In this document: positions 45,359 to 56,504 of the stretch, piece after piece | Layout: each line of letters starts with the position of its first letter | Position numbering within the stretch: the stretch's first letter is position 1 | From: Siphonodentalium dalli | Taxonomy: Eukaryota > Mollusca > Scaphopoda > Gadilida > Siphonodentaliidae | Reading direction: 5' to 3' | DNA: 64,000 nt | NCBI GenBank assembly: GCA_032622095.1 | Contig: CP136063.1 | Coordinates: 15,727,814-15,791,813, forward strand | Made by a program: the position numbers and the translations under genes | Notes under the pieces: generated by a model | Told to the model about the DNA's origin: nothing | The model's database searches: none | Seen by the model: only the letters and a program-made list of their open reading frames with translations

Positions 45359-46368
45359 ATCAGGTGCACTTTTATGAGGTCATCCCAGTCGACATGGGCA
45401 AGTAGATTGTTTGCACGGGAAAAATTACCTTTTCTGTAGTTCCATACTTGTCTAGGAAATGACGCTGCGGTAGTATTTTGAAATGATATTGTGGCATATA
45501 CACCTAGGTGGTCCGAAACTCCAAGATTTAGGACATCGGAGTATATTAAACGGAGTGAGCTTGATGTCAAAATTGGGTCAAGCAATGTACTTGAGGTGCT
45601 GGTCACTCTAGTTGGGACTTTTATAGCATTTTTCATGCTGAAACCATCCGTTATCTGTTTTAGCTTCGATGAATTATCCATGAAATTCGAGTTAAAATCC
45701 CCTGTAATGACTACATATTCGGAAATATCAAGAGCGTCAGAAATTGAGGATTCCAGGAGTCCCCAATAATTTTGGGTACAAAATTGATCAGATCTGTACG
45801 ATAATCCAAGAACAATGCGAGTTTTCTTTGAGTGGATTTCGAACCAGAGACAAGAAGAATCGAATTCCAATTCAGGTTTACGATTAAATATTAAGTGGTC
45901 GGCGAACATTACGCATATTCCGCCACCCTTTGAATCACGGTCTTTGCGAATGGGGGTACAATATCCATCGATTTCTAGTTGGCTAGAAGGGTAAGATGGG
46001 TCAAGATGTGTTTCGGTGAAACATAGAATGTCAAATTCGTTTATAAAATCTGCAATTTTTTCAAGTTTATTTCGGATACTCCTTACGTTATAGTGAAAAA
46101 TTGAGATCGAATTATCAGCGTTAGTCTGTGACAGAGGACCCGGGTTTATATGGATATCGCCTGATAATTGTAATAGAAAGAATGTAATGAGCAAAATCGA
46201 CCTTGCGTTTGGTGGAGTAAAGCATTTTCCGAGGCGAAGGCTGCTGTTTTTTACAGTTTTAGTTGCTAACGGTCGTTTTGCTGAGTCAAATATACCTATT
46301 GCTGCCCTATATTGACTCAGGTCACACGTCATTTCAGACGGTGGTTCGAAACCAAGATAGGGACGCAA
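45355..46368 (-). CDS. LINE C: 2A-like motif and APE-like endonuclease
   Basis: A 337-codon frame. Near residues 58-78 a hydrophobic stretch leads into SGDIHINPGP (46135-46164), matching the consensus of 2A-like ribosome-skipping peptides (D-x-E-x-N-P-G-P) except for His where Glu is usual. An APE-type endonuclease follows: HYNVRSIRNKLEKI, ILCFTETHLD, KGGGICVMF, VITGDFNSNF, TSSTLLDPILTS and VSDHLGVYA. Together these give the metal-binding and catalytic blocks N, E, GDFN, D and SDH. The reading continues after a frameshift into the frame at 44981-45358. The start codon is uncertain. Confidence 0.85.
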   Translation of the reverse strand: MRPYLGFEPPSEMTCDLSQYRAAIGIFDSAKRPLATKTVKNSSLRLGKCFTPPNARSILLITFFLLQLSGDIHINPGPLSQTNADNSISIFHYNVRSIRNKLEKIADFINEFDILCFTETHLDPSYPSSQLEIDGYCTPIRKDRDSKGGGICVMFADHLIFNRKPELEFDSSCLWFEIHSKKTRIVLGLSYRSDQFCTQNYWGLLESSISDALDISEYVVITGDFNSNFMDNSSKLKQITDGFSMKNAIKVPTRVTSTSSTLLDPILTSSSLRLIYSDVLNLGVSDHLGVYATISFQNTTAASFPRQVWNYRKGNFSRANNLLAHVDWDDLIKVHLM

Positions 46369-47333
46369 ATGGACTCCGACTCAATGAGCAATACAACTAG
46401 TGGCACCTCACAAATGGACTTGACTGTTCTTACATTCTGGATGACTGGAAACATGAATGAAGTAAATGAGTAATCAAACATTATCAATGCATAGAAAATT
46501 GAAAACATGATGTAGACATTGGGATATATACAAATATATACATGCTGATTTTGGGTGGTGATTGGCATGAGGGGAGGGCTTCGGCTATTAACGGGTAGCT
46601 GTGTTTAACAAATTATGGATTTGCGCTTGGGCTTGGTTGTTAGCATGGGATTTTCGTAGGGTTAATCTGAAATAAGTGAGAAAATAGTGCAGTCTCATTG
46701 TTGAGGATAAAACAATGGGAAACTGGGATTTTTGTCGGTACGGCTTGCGGTAATAACATGCGTACGGGTGATTCTACGGTAACTGAGCAATTTGAGTATC
46801 CCGGTACATCAGAAATACAAACTTCGTTCTGTGGTGTATGATAGGGCACATTATGTGTAGTTAGTCAGAAATATTCGAGAAATGTGGTTGGTAAAAATTA
46901 TTTGCTGATTATTTTCTCATTTTGTCTGTTTTAAACCGTTAGTGTAAACCAGAAACGTCGTTACACTAACGCACGTTATCATCATTCCAAGCAGGCACCA
47001 CATTTATAGTTACGAAGATATGGCCATTTATTATGGTTATTCGCGTTCCTTGGCAACTTCGCAATTTTCGGAGTGCCGGGGAGGTTCTAGTTCTGAAAAT
47101 AAAAGCTTCATCTGAATTTTCGAGGCACAAACATGTGTATTTTTTCGCCCATTCTTGGGAACACTTCTTGAATATTCTCGGACGTAACCACTTTCATGGG
47201 GAATAATGATTCATATTATATTAAGCACCCACGAAGAATAAATCGATGGAATGGGAGATTCATTGTGTTATATCTTTGGGATAGCTCAGCTGATAATCCG
47301 TAGCGTTAGTGTAATGACGATTTTGTTAGTGTA

Positions 47334-48898
47334 ATGACGCACAGAAAAGCTTCCACTGTTCACGGAGTAACTGGTGGTGCTGAAATAGCTGAGATGTGGC
47401 AGGATCATTTTCAAAACATTATGTGTTATCAACCGACACCCAATAATAATCAAGACTCGTATAACAGCTACGCAATTGAAGGTTTCATAAATGGTAAACT
47501 AGTGTTCTTCTCAGAAAGTGATGTTCAGGCAGTATTGGGTACTTTACAAATGAGAAAAGCGGGAGGCCCTGATGGCATTACACCGGAACGTTTAAAGTTT
47601 TGTGATAGAGCTATTTAGAAACACTTAGTGGTGATCTTCAATGCGATGATAAAACAAGGACATCTCCCAGAAAAAATGCTTGAAGTGACAATCGTACCAG
47701 TGGTGAAGGATAAGTCCAAAAATATCTCTGACCGAGACAATTATCGACCAATCGCACTTTCCTGTGTATTTTCTAAAATACCCGTGAAACTAATATATAA
47801 TTACTGCTCTGATCAATTAGTAACGGTCGACAACCAATTTGGATTTAAGCCAAAATATTCTACGGACATGTGCATTTTTTCACTAAAAGAATGTATTAGG
47901 TATTACAACTCAAAGAATACACCAGTGTTCGTTTGCTTCATGGACGCCAGCAAGGCTTTTGATCGGGTCGACCACAAAGTGCTGTTTGAAACTCTTGCTC
48001 GGCGAGGTGTTCCTGATACATCCATCAAACTTCTCTCAATTTGGTTTGATAAGCAGCTGTTTCAAATTCGTTGGGGAGATGCCATTTCTTCCTCATTCCA
48101 TCCAACAAGTGGTGTCAGACAAGGGAGTTTACTAAGTCCATCTCTATTCAACGTGTACCTGGACGAGCTAAGTCATAAACTCAATAAGACAAACATTGGT
48201 TGTATGATTGTTCCCAAACTCGTGAATCATCTGGCATATGCAGACGACTTGTGTCTTATATCACCTTCAATTTCTGGAATGCGTCAGCTCTTAGACATAT
48301 GTGCTTGTGAAGCTGACAGGCTCAACCTGATATCTAATCCAACAAAGACGGTAGCCATGACCTTCATTCCAAGAAGTTTACCTATAAGTACTTTCCCCAA
48401 ACTGTTCCTTGGTGAGAAAGAACTCAGATTTGTGGATTCGATTAAATATCTGGGGCATGTCATTAACAACGATTTATCTGACGATGGTGATATTGAACGT
48501 CAATATCGGGCAGTTTGTTTGAGAGTGAACACTTTAATGGGGAGATTTTCTAAATGCTCACAGCAGGTGATATCGTTCCTCTTCCAACGATACATCACCC
48601 CACTATATTGCTCTCATATGTGGGTGTTATTCCAAAGAAAAACTTTAAATAAACTGAAATTATGCTGCAATAACGCGTATAGACTGTGTATGGGTTATGA
48701 TAGAAGATGTAGTGCGAGTGGAATGTTTGTTTCTGACTGTGTGATGACACACACTTGATATGCTAAGGAGAAAGTTTGTGTTTGGTTTCTGGGAACGTGT
48801 GAATGAATCCAACAATTATATACTATCTGCAATTGCTAATTCAGATATTATATACACATCTAATGTATATAACCATTGGCGAAATTTATTGTATATGT
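47334..48898 (+). pseudogene. LINE B, 3' half: reverse transcriptase
   Basis: Continuation of the element begun at 41385. RT blocks: MRKAGGPDGITPERLKF, RDNYRPIALSCVFSKI, NQFGFKPKYSTDMCIF, VCFMDASKAFDRVDHKVLFE, SGVRQGSLLSPSLFNVYLDE, LVNHLAYADDLCLISPS and LNLISNPTKTVAMTFIP. The catalytic YADD is intact. Defects are one in-frame TAG at 47616-47618 and a frameshift near 48752 inside a CACACACA run; in the new frame the C-terminal end (LRRKFVFGFWERVNESNNYI) runs to a stop at 48896-48898. It is nearly full length but split and inactive. Confidence 0.88.
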
Positions 48899-48976
48899 AA
48901 AGTGTGTGTGTAGAAATTTCAGATTTATTTGAAATTTTAGCATTTACAAATATGGACTTCTTAGTCTGAAATAAAG

Positions 48977-49038
<62 letters not shown>
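48899..49038 (+). repeat. LINE B 3' tail ending in (AT)n
   Basis: The 3' UTR carries GAAATAAAGTA (48968-48978), a polyadenylation-like signal, and then about 60 bp of pure AT repeat (48979-49038). Many LINEs end in a simple repeat, so this is the likely 3' end of LINE B; the tract could also have expanded afterwards. Confidence 0.75.
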
Positions 49039-49040
<2 letters not shown>

Positions 49041-49159
49041 TATTGCTGTATATTGTTGGGGGTAACATAAACCTGCCCGGCAGTCTGTAACACTAACACG
49101 GGTGAGGTGTGTATGTAAAAAGCGAGTGGCTACATGGTAATGTGTGTGTTTATGTATGT

Positions 49160-49225
49160 ATAGGATATCCCCCGAGCTGTCGGGCATTCGGAAAAATAAT
49201 TCACCGACAGCGAGGGGGATATCTA
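49160..49225. repeat. Hairpin GATATCCCCCGAGCTGTCGG
   Basis: GATATCCCCCGAGCTGTCGG and CCGACAGCGAGGGGGATATC pair over 18 of 20 positions around a ~20-nt loop. The CGACAGCG word also occurs at the right end of the palindrome at 51604-51754. No downstream gene is present to suggest a regulatory role. Confidence 0.75.
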
Positions 49226-51603
49226 ACTTAAATCACACTATCTAAAGAATAACAAGGCGAAATTTGAAAGTTTTCCTATACTTGTATTTAGAAACTTGTC
49301 AATGATGTCACAATATATGATATATTTAACTAAAAGTCGATTAAAAATTTAACGAAAAATGTGAACATGACCATTAAACAAGTTCCGAGTCTGTCAGACA
49401 AATAAAGATTTGTACGCAAATTGAGTTGCCACTTTAAATAGTGATCCGGATATATTTGATTAAAATCGTCATTAAAAATATGTCAACCAACCCCCCCCCC
49501 CCCTTCCGCCCCGTGAAATATGTTCGATCGTGCGATGTGTCATACTTGGCTGTGCATGCATAAACCAATGAACGCAATATTTCTGATTCACATGATGTTA
49601 GATCTCAGATAAATCATGGGTGGCAGTCTAATTGTTGTAAATAGTGTATATATGTTCACATCCATCTCTAATTTCATGTTAATTCATGAGTTTTTGTATG
49701 CTTTATTAAAAGCATCCAAAACACCAGTCCATATGTGTCAAATGTGTTAATAGCGTGGACACCACCTTTCAGCTATAACAAACATTTAATTTGCTTGGCC
49801 TGATAGTGTGCTTTCTGTGGGTTGATAATTAAGACAGTCAGCGTGGGTCCTGGTTTGGGAGTGGTAAACTCTACTCACGAGCGTGGAACGCGCGAGTGTG
49901 TGTGTGGTTTCTCACTATCAAACAAGACGAACGCATGCGGATTAATTATGAAGATACGAGTGAGGTGATCTATCCAAATCACACGATGTATATACAAAGC
50001 CAGTGATAACGGGACGATTAATTACAGTACAGTCCGAGTGTGGTATAAAGAAAACACTTAACACGGTGGGAACTACACTAAGACCATCGTGAATCACCGG
50101 CATTCACGGTGATTTCTCCATGGTGAACCCGAGTTGATTGGATTAAGTTGAATAAACACACGTCCGGGTGACTTGTCGGAGAATCGCTTCAAAACGCCGA
50201 CATCTATATTGTATCACGTCGTGCATAGCCGAAACCATTTACTGTAGTTTATTCTAAAACATACACTCAGTGAGCCATGCATTGTATGCTGCTGTACATT
50301 ATATTTATATTATGGTTCATATTTTAAAATATTTCAGAATGATTAACTAGCTACATGTATAGGTAAAATAAACAAACAATTTGTTATTGTATGGATTTCG
50401 TCCATCCCTCGATCACTTATTTCAAATTTAAAGCGCAAATCTCGTATTATTTACACACACGCACACATATATATGTATAATAAAATGATTCAAGTCCATT
50501 AAAACAATTAAATCTGTTTTAATTTATTTTTAATAATGCTATCTTGTTTAGCAATATGTTTAAAAGATCGAAATATGCGCGAAACGCGAATATGGATAAC
50601 ATTCCCTAGCTCTCTCATTTGTTCAGGCCCCTACATCAATGCATGCATAAACACTCCCGAGGGAAGTCTGATTCAGCTAGCGTATTATATGTTTTTGTTT
50701 TTTATTTATTGGGGTTTTGGATTTAACCCTGGTTGATTTGGAAGGGGCAGAACTACTTCCCTAAAACCCACTTTTGAATTTTAATGATTATCATGCTATG
50801 GGTGTATAATAACATGAAGTGGGTGGAACGGGTGTATAGTGTAAATATATATACTAGCTAACAATAAAACAAATTGTTACCCTCCTCCCTATTTTCGACC
50901 CTTCTAATTGGCCCATGTCCTGTCACGTGCCGGGCGTCAAATCACACTGTCGCCCGCTGAGCCGGGAGACATTGTTTTTGTCGCCCGCCTGATGTTATAT
51001 TGCAATAATATCTCCAAACACACACTGCAGTAACTACGATGTACTAAAATAATAGATCTTATATACCCCACGGATTCGCAAAACACACCAGTTGTGGTGT
51101 TTGCTAATTTGCATATATTTAGTGAAAACTAATATTCCGACTTTTAAGTTGATACTTTTATCGGACAAGCGTTATTATGTCCTTTTTACATCGAAACATC
51201 TCGGTGATTCAATATGTTCATGTCGACATTATGGTGCAAGATTGAAAGAGTGAATCCCTTGAGGTTGGTTGGTTATAAATGTTTGCTGGTGGACAACGTA
51301 ATGCATACGTTTGTCACGAATATTGAATATGCCACATTGCAGAAGGCGATAACATACCTTATGGCTTATTGGTTTACATTGCATGGACCGATGTTGGCGA
51401 TTTTACCACCAAAATGATCGCAAATAAACGCTGATTACCAAACGCTTAACGGCTTGACTATCGTTTATGGAACAGAAATCCTATAGGACTATAAGTAGTT
51501 ACTGAAAATATACATAATCGGGGAAAATAGCACTCGTGACTCAGTGCAACATCGTGCGTGTGGATGGCAAGGATTTTTTCCTGTGGTATAATCGGATAAC
51601 AAA
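49226..51603. other. No gene seen
   Basis: About 2.4 kb of AT-rich DNA with a C-run at ~49491-49503, short CA/TA microsatellites near 50450-50480, a small hairpin near 50092-50115 and a CGGGAGACATTG...GTCGCCCGCC patch near 50970-50995 that echoes the palindrome at 51604. Short frames (66-67 codons) have no motif. Confidence 0.5.
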
Positions 51604-51754
51604 ACAGTTGTTGCCCTTTTTCTCGGGAGACATCGAGATTTGTCACCCGCTCGAGAACGGAATGTCTCCCTCGGAGCTGCGCTCCTCGGGAGACATTCCC
51701 TTCTCGAGCGGGTGACAAATCTCAATGTCTCCCTCGACAGCGGACGACAACTGT
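51604..51754. repeat. 151-bp near-perfect palindrome
   Basis: Left arm ACAGTTGTTGCCC...CTCGGGAGACATCGAGATTTG...CCCGCTCGAGAACGGAATGTC pairs with the right arm GACATTCCCTTCTCGAGCGGG...CAAATCTCAATGTCTCCCTCG...CGACAACTGT. The centre, TCGGAGCTGCGCTCC, has a loop of only a few bases. GC content is above that of the surroundings. It could extrude a long cruciform or be a compact foldback element; it also creates the open frames seen on the minus strand here. Confidence 0.85.
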
Positions 51755-52465
51755 ATAATGTCGGTGACCACTAGGAATCACATGCGACTGTGTCCGTGTT
51801 ATTTCAGACAATGGTAGTATAATGGGTGTCAGTCAGCTCTTACATAACCTTTGGAAGTTCCGCCATGTCTGTAAGAGGTGTCAAAATTAATTGTCCACAT
51901 AGCAGCGCCGCAGATTATATTGTTTCACAATTAAGCGGGTCTCGAGCTTCCGATTTATACCTGTACGTAATTTGGAAGGAGGTATAAAATATAGGTTGAC
52001 TTTAATTGATACCGATAATCTATGTACATGCACATGTATCCCGGGAAAATTGGATGCAAATAAAGATCATTAAACCAAAATTGGAAAGGTAACACGAGTA
52101 ACATGGTGGTTGATATAACGGTGTTAGTTTTACTAAAGTTCGAAAATGATATTATTATTACACAATGTTATGTTGATAAATACGCGATATATTTAGTTGC
52201 ACCTGCTCTGAACAAAACATGTGTTTGATGATGTCAGAGATAGCTACGAGCTGTACTCAGTTTTCGCATATAAGTGAAATAAACGCTCTTTATCTCTACC
52301 ATGCAATGACTAGACTATAACTGGGAATTATCTGTGTATGCCGAAGAATGTTCGGGACCCAAACTTTCTTCAATCACAATAATACAACCAGAAAGAAGCC
52401 GTTCATGTATAACGTTTATCGTACTTATCGGCATATGCTGATCCGCGATCATAATTTTACGGAAG
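51755..52465. other. No gene seen
   Basis: Unique AT-rich flank of the large TIR element, with no recognisable features. Confidence 0.5.
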
Positions 52466-53340
52466 CCTATTAGGGCCATTTAATTTTTGTTATATATTCA
52501 TTAAAATATTTCCTTTTTTATTTAATTTTTTATATATATTCATTAAAATATTTCCTTTTTACTTTCTTTTTTTACTTTCCACCTGGGAGGTAACTTTTCT
52601 CCCTGGAAATAACTTATTTCCCAGGGAGAAAACTTTTCTCCCTGAGAAAACTTTTCTCCCTGGAATTAACTTTTCTCCCAGGGAGATAACTTATCTCCCA
52701 GGGAGAAAACTTTTCTCCCGGGAATTAACTTTTCGACCAGGGAGATAACTTTTCTCCCAGGGAGATAACTTATCTCCCAGGGAGTAAACTTTTCTCCCGG
52801 GAATTAACTTTTCTCACAGGGAGATAACTTATCTCCCGGGAATTTACTTTTCTCCCATGGAGATAACTTATCTCCCAGGGAGAAAACTGTTCTCCCTGGA
52901 ATTAACTTATCTCCCAGGGAGATAACGTATCTCCCAGGGAGATAACTTATCTCCCAGGGAGATAACTTATCTCACAGGGAGATAACTTTTCTCCCGGGAA
53001 TTAACTTATCTCCCTGGGAGAAAACCTTTTCCCGGGAATTAACTTTTCTCCCAATGAGATAACTTATCTCCCCGGGAGATAACTTTTCTCCCGGGAATTA
53101 ACTTATCTCCCTCGGAGGAAACTTTTCTCCCGGGAATTAACTTATCTCCCTCGGAGGAAACTTTACTCCCGGGAATTAACTTTTCTCACAGGGAGAAAAC
53201 TTTTCTCACAGGGAGATAACTTATCTCCCAGTGAGAAAACTTTTCTCCCGGGAATTAACTTTTCTCCCATGGGGATAACTTATCTTCCGGGAATTAACTT
53301 TTCTCCCGTGGTGGAAAATCACGTGATGTGATAGGTTTCA
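52466..53340. repeat. Left TIR with TCTCCCAGGGAGA palindrome array
   Basis: A ~120-bp AT-rich tip is followed by about 730 bp in which AACTTATCTCCCAGGGAGAT and variants (CTCCCGGGAATTAACTT) recur every ~15-25 bp. Many units are perfect palindromes around CCCAGGG or CCCGGG. It ends GTGGTGGAAAATCACGTGAT. Dense arrays of this kind are plausible transposase-binding sites. This copy is uninterrupted and thus shows the pre-insertion state of the right TIR. Confidence 0.85.
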
Positions 53341-53509
53341 CGTAACCGATAACATTCAAACATATCCTCCTACGGTTAAAATACACCTGTCACGTGTCAT
53401 TGTCTGATGTCCTGGCGCGAAAAAACATTTTGACAGTCGATATATAACGCGCCAATATTTAGCGCCTGGTGTCACAGGTCCCCTGGTGCGACAACAGTAC
53501 CATAAGTAT

Positions 53510-54095
53510 ATACCTTAATACCTTAAGGTTTATATCTATCAGACCTATATTGAGCATAGACTCACTTGCAATCTAAATTCATCAATATCCTATGTACATA
53601 AGATAATGTCACATCCCCAGTTCTTTTGACCATACTCACACCTTTAATTTGGTGTATCTCTTGCATCGATACGTCTACGATCACCAAAGATATATCTGAA
53701 TGTGTGCACACTTTCAAATCCAGACAAACCCTTGAACAGATTCCCATCAAATATAGCATAGTACTACTGCAGAATTCCACTTGTCACAATGATTCACCAT
53801 GGATGGTCCTGTCTGTGTGACCTCAGCAGAGTAAATGCTGCAGTGCTACTGTGCTATATTTGATGGGAATCTGTTCAGTGGTTTGTCTGATTTTGAAAGT
53901 GTGCACATATTCATATATATCTTTGGCGATATTGCACGTATCGATGTGGGCGATACACCAAATTAAAGGTGCGAATATGGTCTAAATAACTTGGTATGCT
54001 GCATTATATTATACACAGGGGATATTGATGAATTTTTATCGCAAAAGAATCTATGCTCAATATAGGTCGGATAGATATAAACCTTGTATTAAGGT
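53510..54095. repeat. Foldback element of ~585 bp inside the transposon
   Basis: ATACCTTAATACCTTAAGG, TTTATATCTATCAGACCTAT, TTGAGCATAGA, TTCATCAATATCC and CCCATCAAATATAGCA in the left half recur in reverse order and orientation in the right half, with the centre near 53800. Arms of about 280 bp show moderate divergence. The open frames on both strands reflect this symmetry. Confidence 0.8.
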
Positions 54096-54104
54096 ATCCC
54101 AGAT

Positions 54105-54425
54105 AGCACACACACTTTGGGCAACGTTGGGCCAACGTCATTTCTATCGTTGGACCAACGTTGGAATCCAACGTTGGGCCAACTATGGCTGTTGCCGCTG
54201 GCTCGGCGTCGGCTCGACGTCGGATCCCGTCGTCGACTCGACGTCGAGTCGACGCTGGCGCGCCGTCGGGCACCCGACGTTGAAACGACGTCGAACCAAC
54301 GGTGTATTCTACTATTAATACGACGTTGGGCCAACGTTGGCCCAACGGCCCAACGTTGCATTCCAACATTGGCCCAACGATAGAAATGACGTTGGCCCAA
54401 CGTTGGCCCAACGATAGAACGGATC
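54105..54425. repeat. Foldback built of AACGTTGGCCCAACGTT palindromes
   Basis: The left arm contains CAACGTTGGGCCAACGTCAT, TTCTATCGTTGGACCAACG and TTGGAATCCAACGTTGGGCC. The right arm is their complement in reverse order (GGCCCAACGTTGCATTCCAA, CCCAACGATAGAAATGACG). The centre is GC-rich with CGACGTCGAGTCGACG-type palindromes. All frames here are repeat artefacts. Confidence 0.85.
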
Positions 54426-56504
54426 GAAGCTCCATTCGTAGGAGCGATTCCCCTCACATCAGGGCGTCTTTATAACATTAACATCCGCTGAGATACAACA
54501 TACCAATTTATACATACAAAGTTCCACATAATGTTTGCAACTTCAAAGTATTATAATTGGAAATATTATTTAAATTCACAAGTATAAAACTCGAAGAAAA
54601 TGAAACATATAGCACAAAATGTCTGCCGATTTAAATAAAGACAAAATGACATGCTATTAGTTGTTGATTTTAAGAATCTTGACCATCCACTCAGTCTAAA
54701 GAAAATAAAGTTATCGAAAGCGCTACATATTTTTTGTTAGCTCATATATTCCTTTACCATCCAGAAATGTTTATTTCAGCTCAATTCTGCTCATTTTGCG
54801 CTCTCGATAATGTTGGGGACAAAATATTCAAACATTATATGTGGCTTTAAATTTTAGTCAGGTTATATCTTCTTCGAACATCATTATTCTGGAGGATGAT
54901 CTGATGTGGATATGAAAAATTTGAAAGGGCCCAAAGTGCATATGATTAAATTAAACCTAGTAATTGCTCGTTTACTACCAGTAATGTTATATATTTAGAG
55001 GGAACTTCGTGCATGATGATAGAACATGTCACGTCAGAAAGAATATCGCGTTTTTGCATGCCGTTTTCAAAATAGTCCATGATACTGTTCTGAGTATATG
55101 CATTCAATATGCCAATTAATTTTATCTGTAAACATATTATGAAATGAGCAATTACACAACTTATTTGTATCTATGCACATTCGTACCGGTATGACGCTTC
55201 TTGTATATGTTGGGATGATTTATCTGGGAGAAATTAAACTCGTGGATCCATAAAAATTAATTTATGTATAGAAACCCAACATATATCAAATATAATATTT
55301 TCATGATGTGTCATGAACTGGATTCAGTGTTCTCATGGCTCATGCATATATGTATGCAGGACTTTGGCTTGTATGAAGCAACTGTTTCGTATATATAGAT
55401 TGACAATCCTTCTGAAGAAATCATATCCCGAGAGAAAACATTTTATATTCACCTCCTAGAATATCTTAAATTTACCCACCTGCATGGGTTATCGTTATGG
55501 TTAATTACTGATGTAACTGCAACAACAAGAAGAACACACATCCTTTCAATGCCGATTATTGACACACCGATGCATGCCGATTTTTGGCATCTAATTGAAT
55601 GCACAACACAGGACGAGTAAGAATTTCCATCCAAGTGAATAACCATAAGCTGATGAATTTATGTCGTACATGGTGTTCTGTCGGTCGCGTTGATGTCAGG
55701 CGTGCAATACTATTCACAATATAACGATATGCAACACAATATAGACCATGATGGAATACTGGTGCATGTACGTTGCTATCTACATGTCTTACAAGCCGTT
55801 GATGGTTTCGACAGACGAGTAGACATCGATCGAATCCGCTTGTAGTAACATAGCTTATACACAAAATTTCCAGATCCAGAAACAGGATAACATGTAGATT
55901 TTAAGAAGTCCTGAAAGAAACGGAGAATGACGTTACCCCAATGCATAGATTGATGGACTTGAGTATATGTGCTGATAACACCGACGTCGGTTGGTCTCAA
56001 TCAACCAATTGGTCACGGCTCAAACATGCTAACTTGGCCTACCACAGGAGCTTGGAATTTGATCAAAAACCCTCTTTTATTGGCGGGTGGTGTGGACGTC
56101 TCACCCTTGAGCATTTTGAGAAATCCAAGATGGCGTCCAAGATGGCTACCAGATTTCGGTATTTTATTTAATCGGTTAATAACTTTCTCGAATTGAGGTT
56201 TAATATGTCAATTTATGATAGGAATCTTATATAATATGTGGGTCGAACTATATTTCAAATTTCCGATGCTTGATTATAAAGATGGCCGTAAAAATGTCCG
56301 CCAAATACATGAAAATTGTGCAATATTGCAATATATAGATTATTACAATAATTTGTTTTATCAAAAATACAAATACAATCCAAAGAAATGAATACAAGAC
56401 CAAAAGAAACCAATACGTCGTCAGTCCCGCGAATTTTAACAACAAGCGTGTTATTAAATGATACGAATTGACCATAATGCATCCTCTATCTGAAGCATAT
56501 GTTT
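54426..56504. other. No gene; interior of the large element downstream of its coding frames
   Basis: About 2 kb of AT-rich DNA on the 3' side of the minus-strand protein. One end of the CACAGGAGCTTGG MITE family lies at about 56043-56075, and AAGATGGCGTCCAAGATGGC words occur near 56128. No further coding segment is recognisable. Confidence 0.5.

Larger units (their letters stand above)
42505..47333. mobile_element. 4.8-kb insertion splitting LINE B
   Basis: The linker of LINE B stops at GGAAAAGCCTTGACT and resumes in 47330-47350 with AGAAAAGCTTCCACT, a degenerate ~14-bp direct repeat that may be a target duplication. The insert contains a minus-strand LINE (LINE C) and about 1 kb of extra sequence on its 5' side (46369-47333). 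That sequence carries an 11-bp-stem hairpin CGTTAGTGTAA/TTACACTAACG (46937-46971) and two more GTTAGTGTAATGACG copies at 47304-47339. Confidence 0.75.

Noticed and set aside
47278-47305. tRNA-like 5' end (GGATAGCTCAGCTGATAATC), possible SINE head
   Set aside because: No B-box-like GTTCGANTCC within the following ~100 bp, and no second copy in the window.
54004-54457. 143- and 122-codon frames rich in WANV/GPTL repeats
   Set aside because: Generated by the AACGTTGGCCCAACGTT palindromes, with mirror frames on the plus strand.
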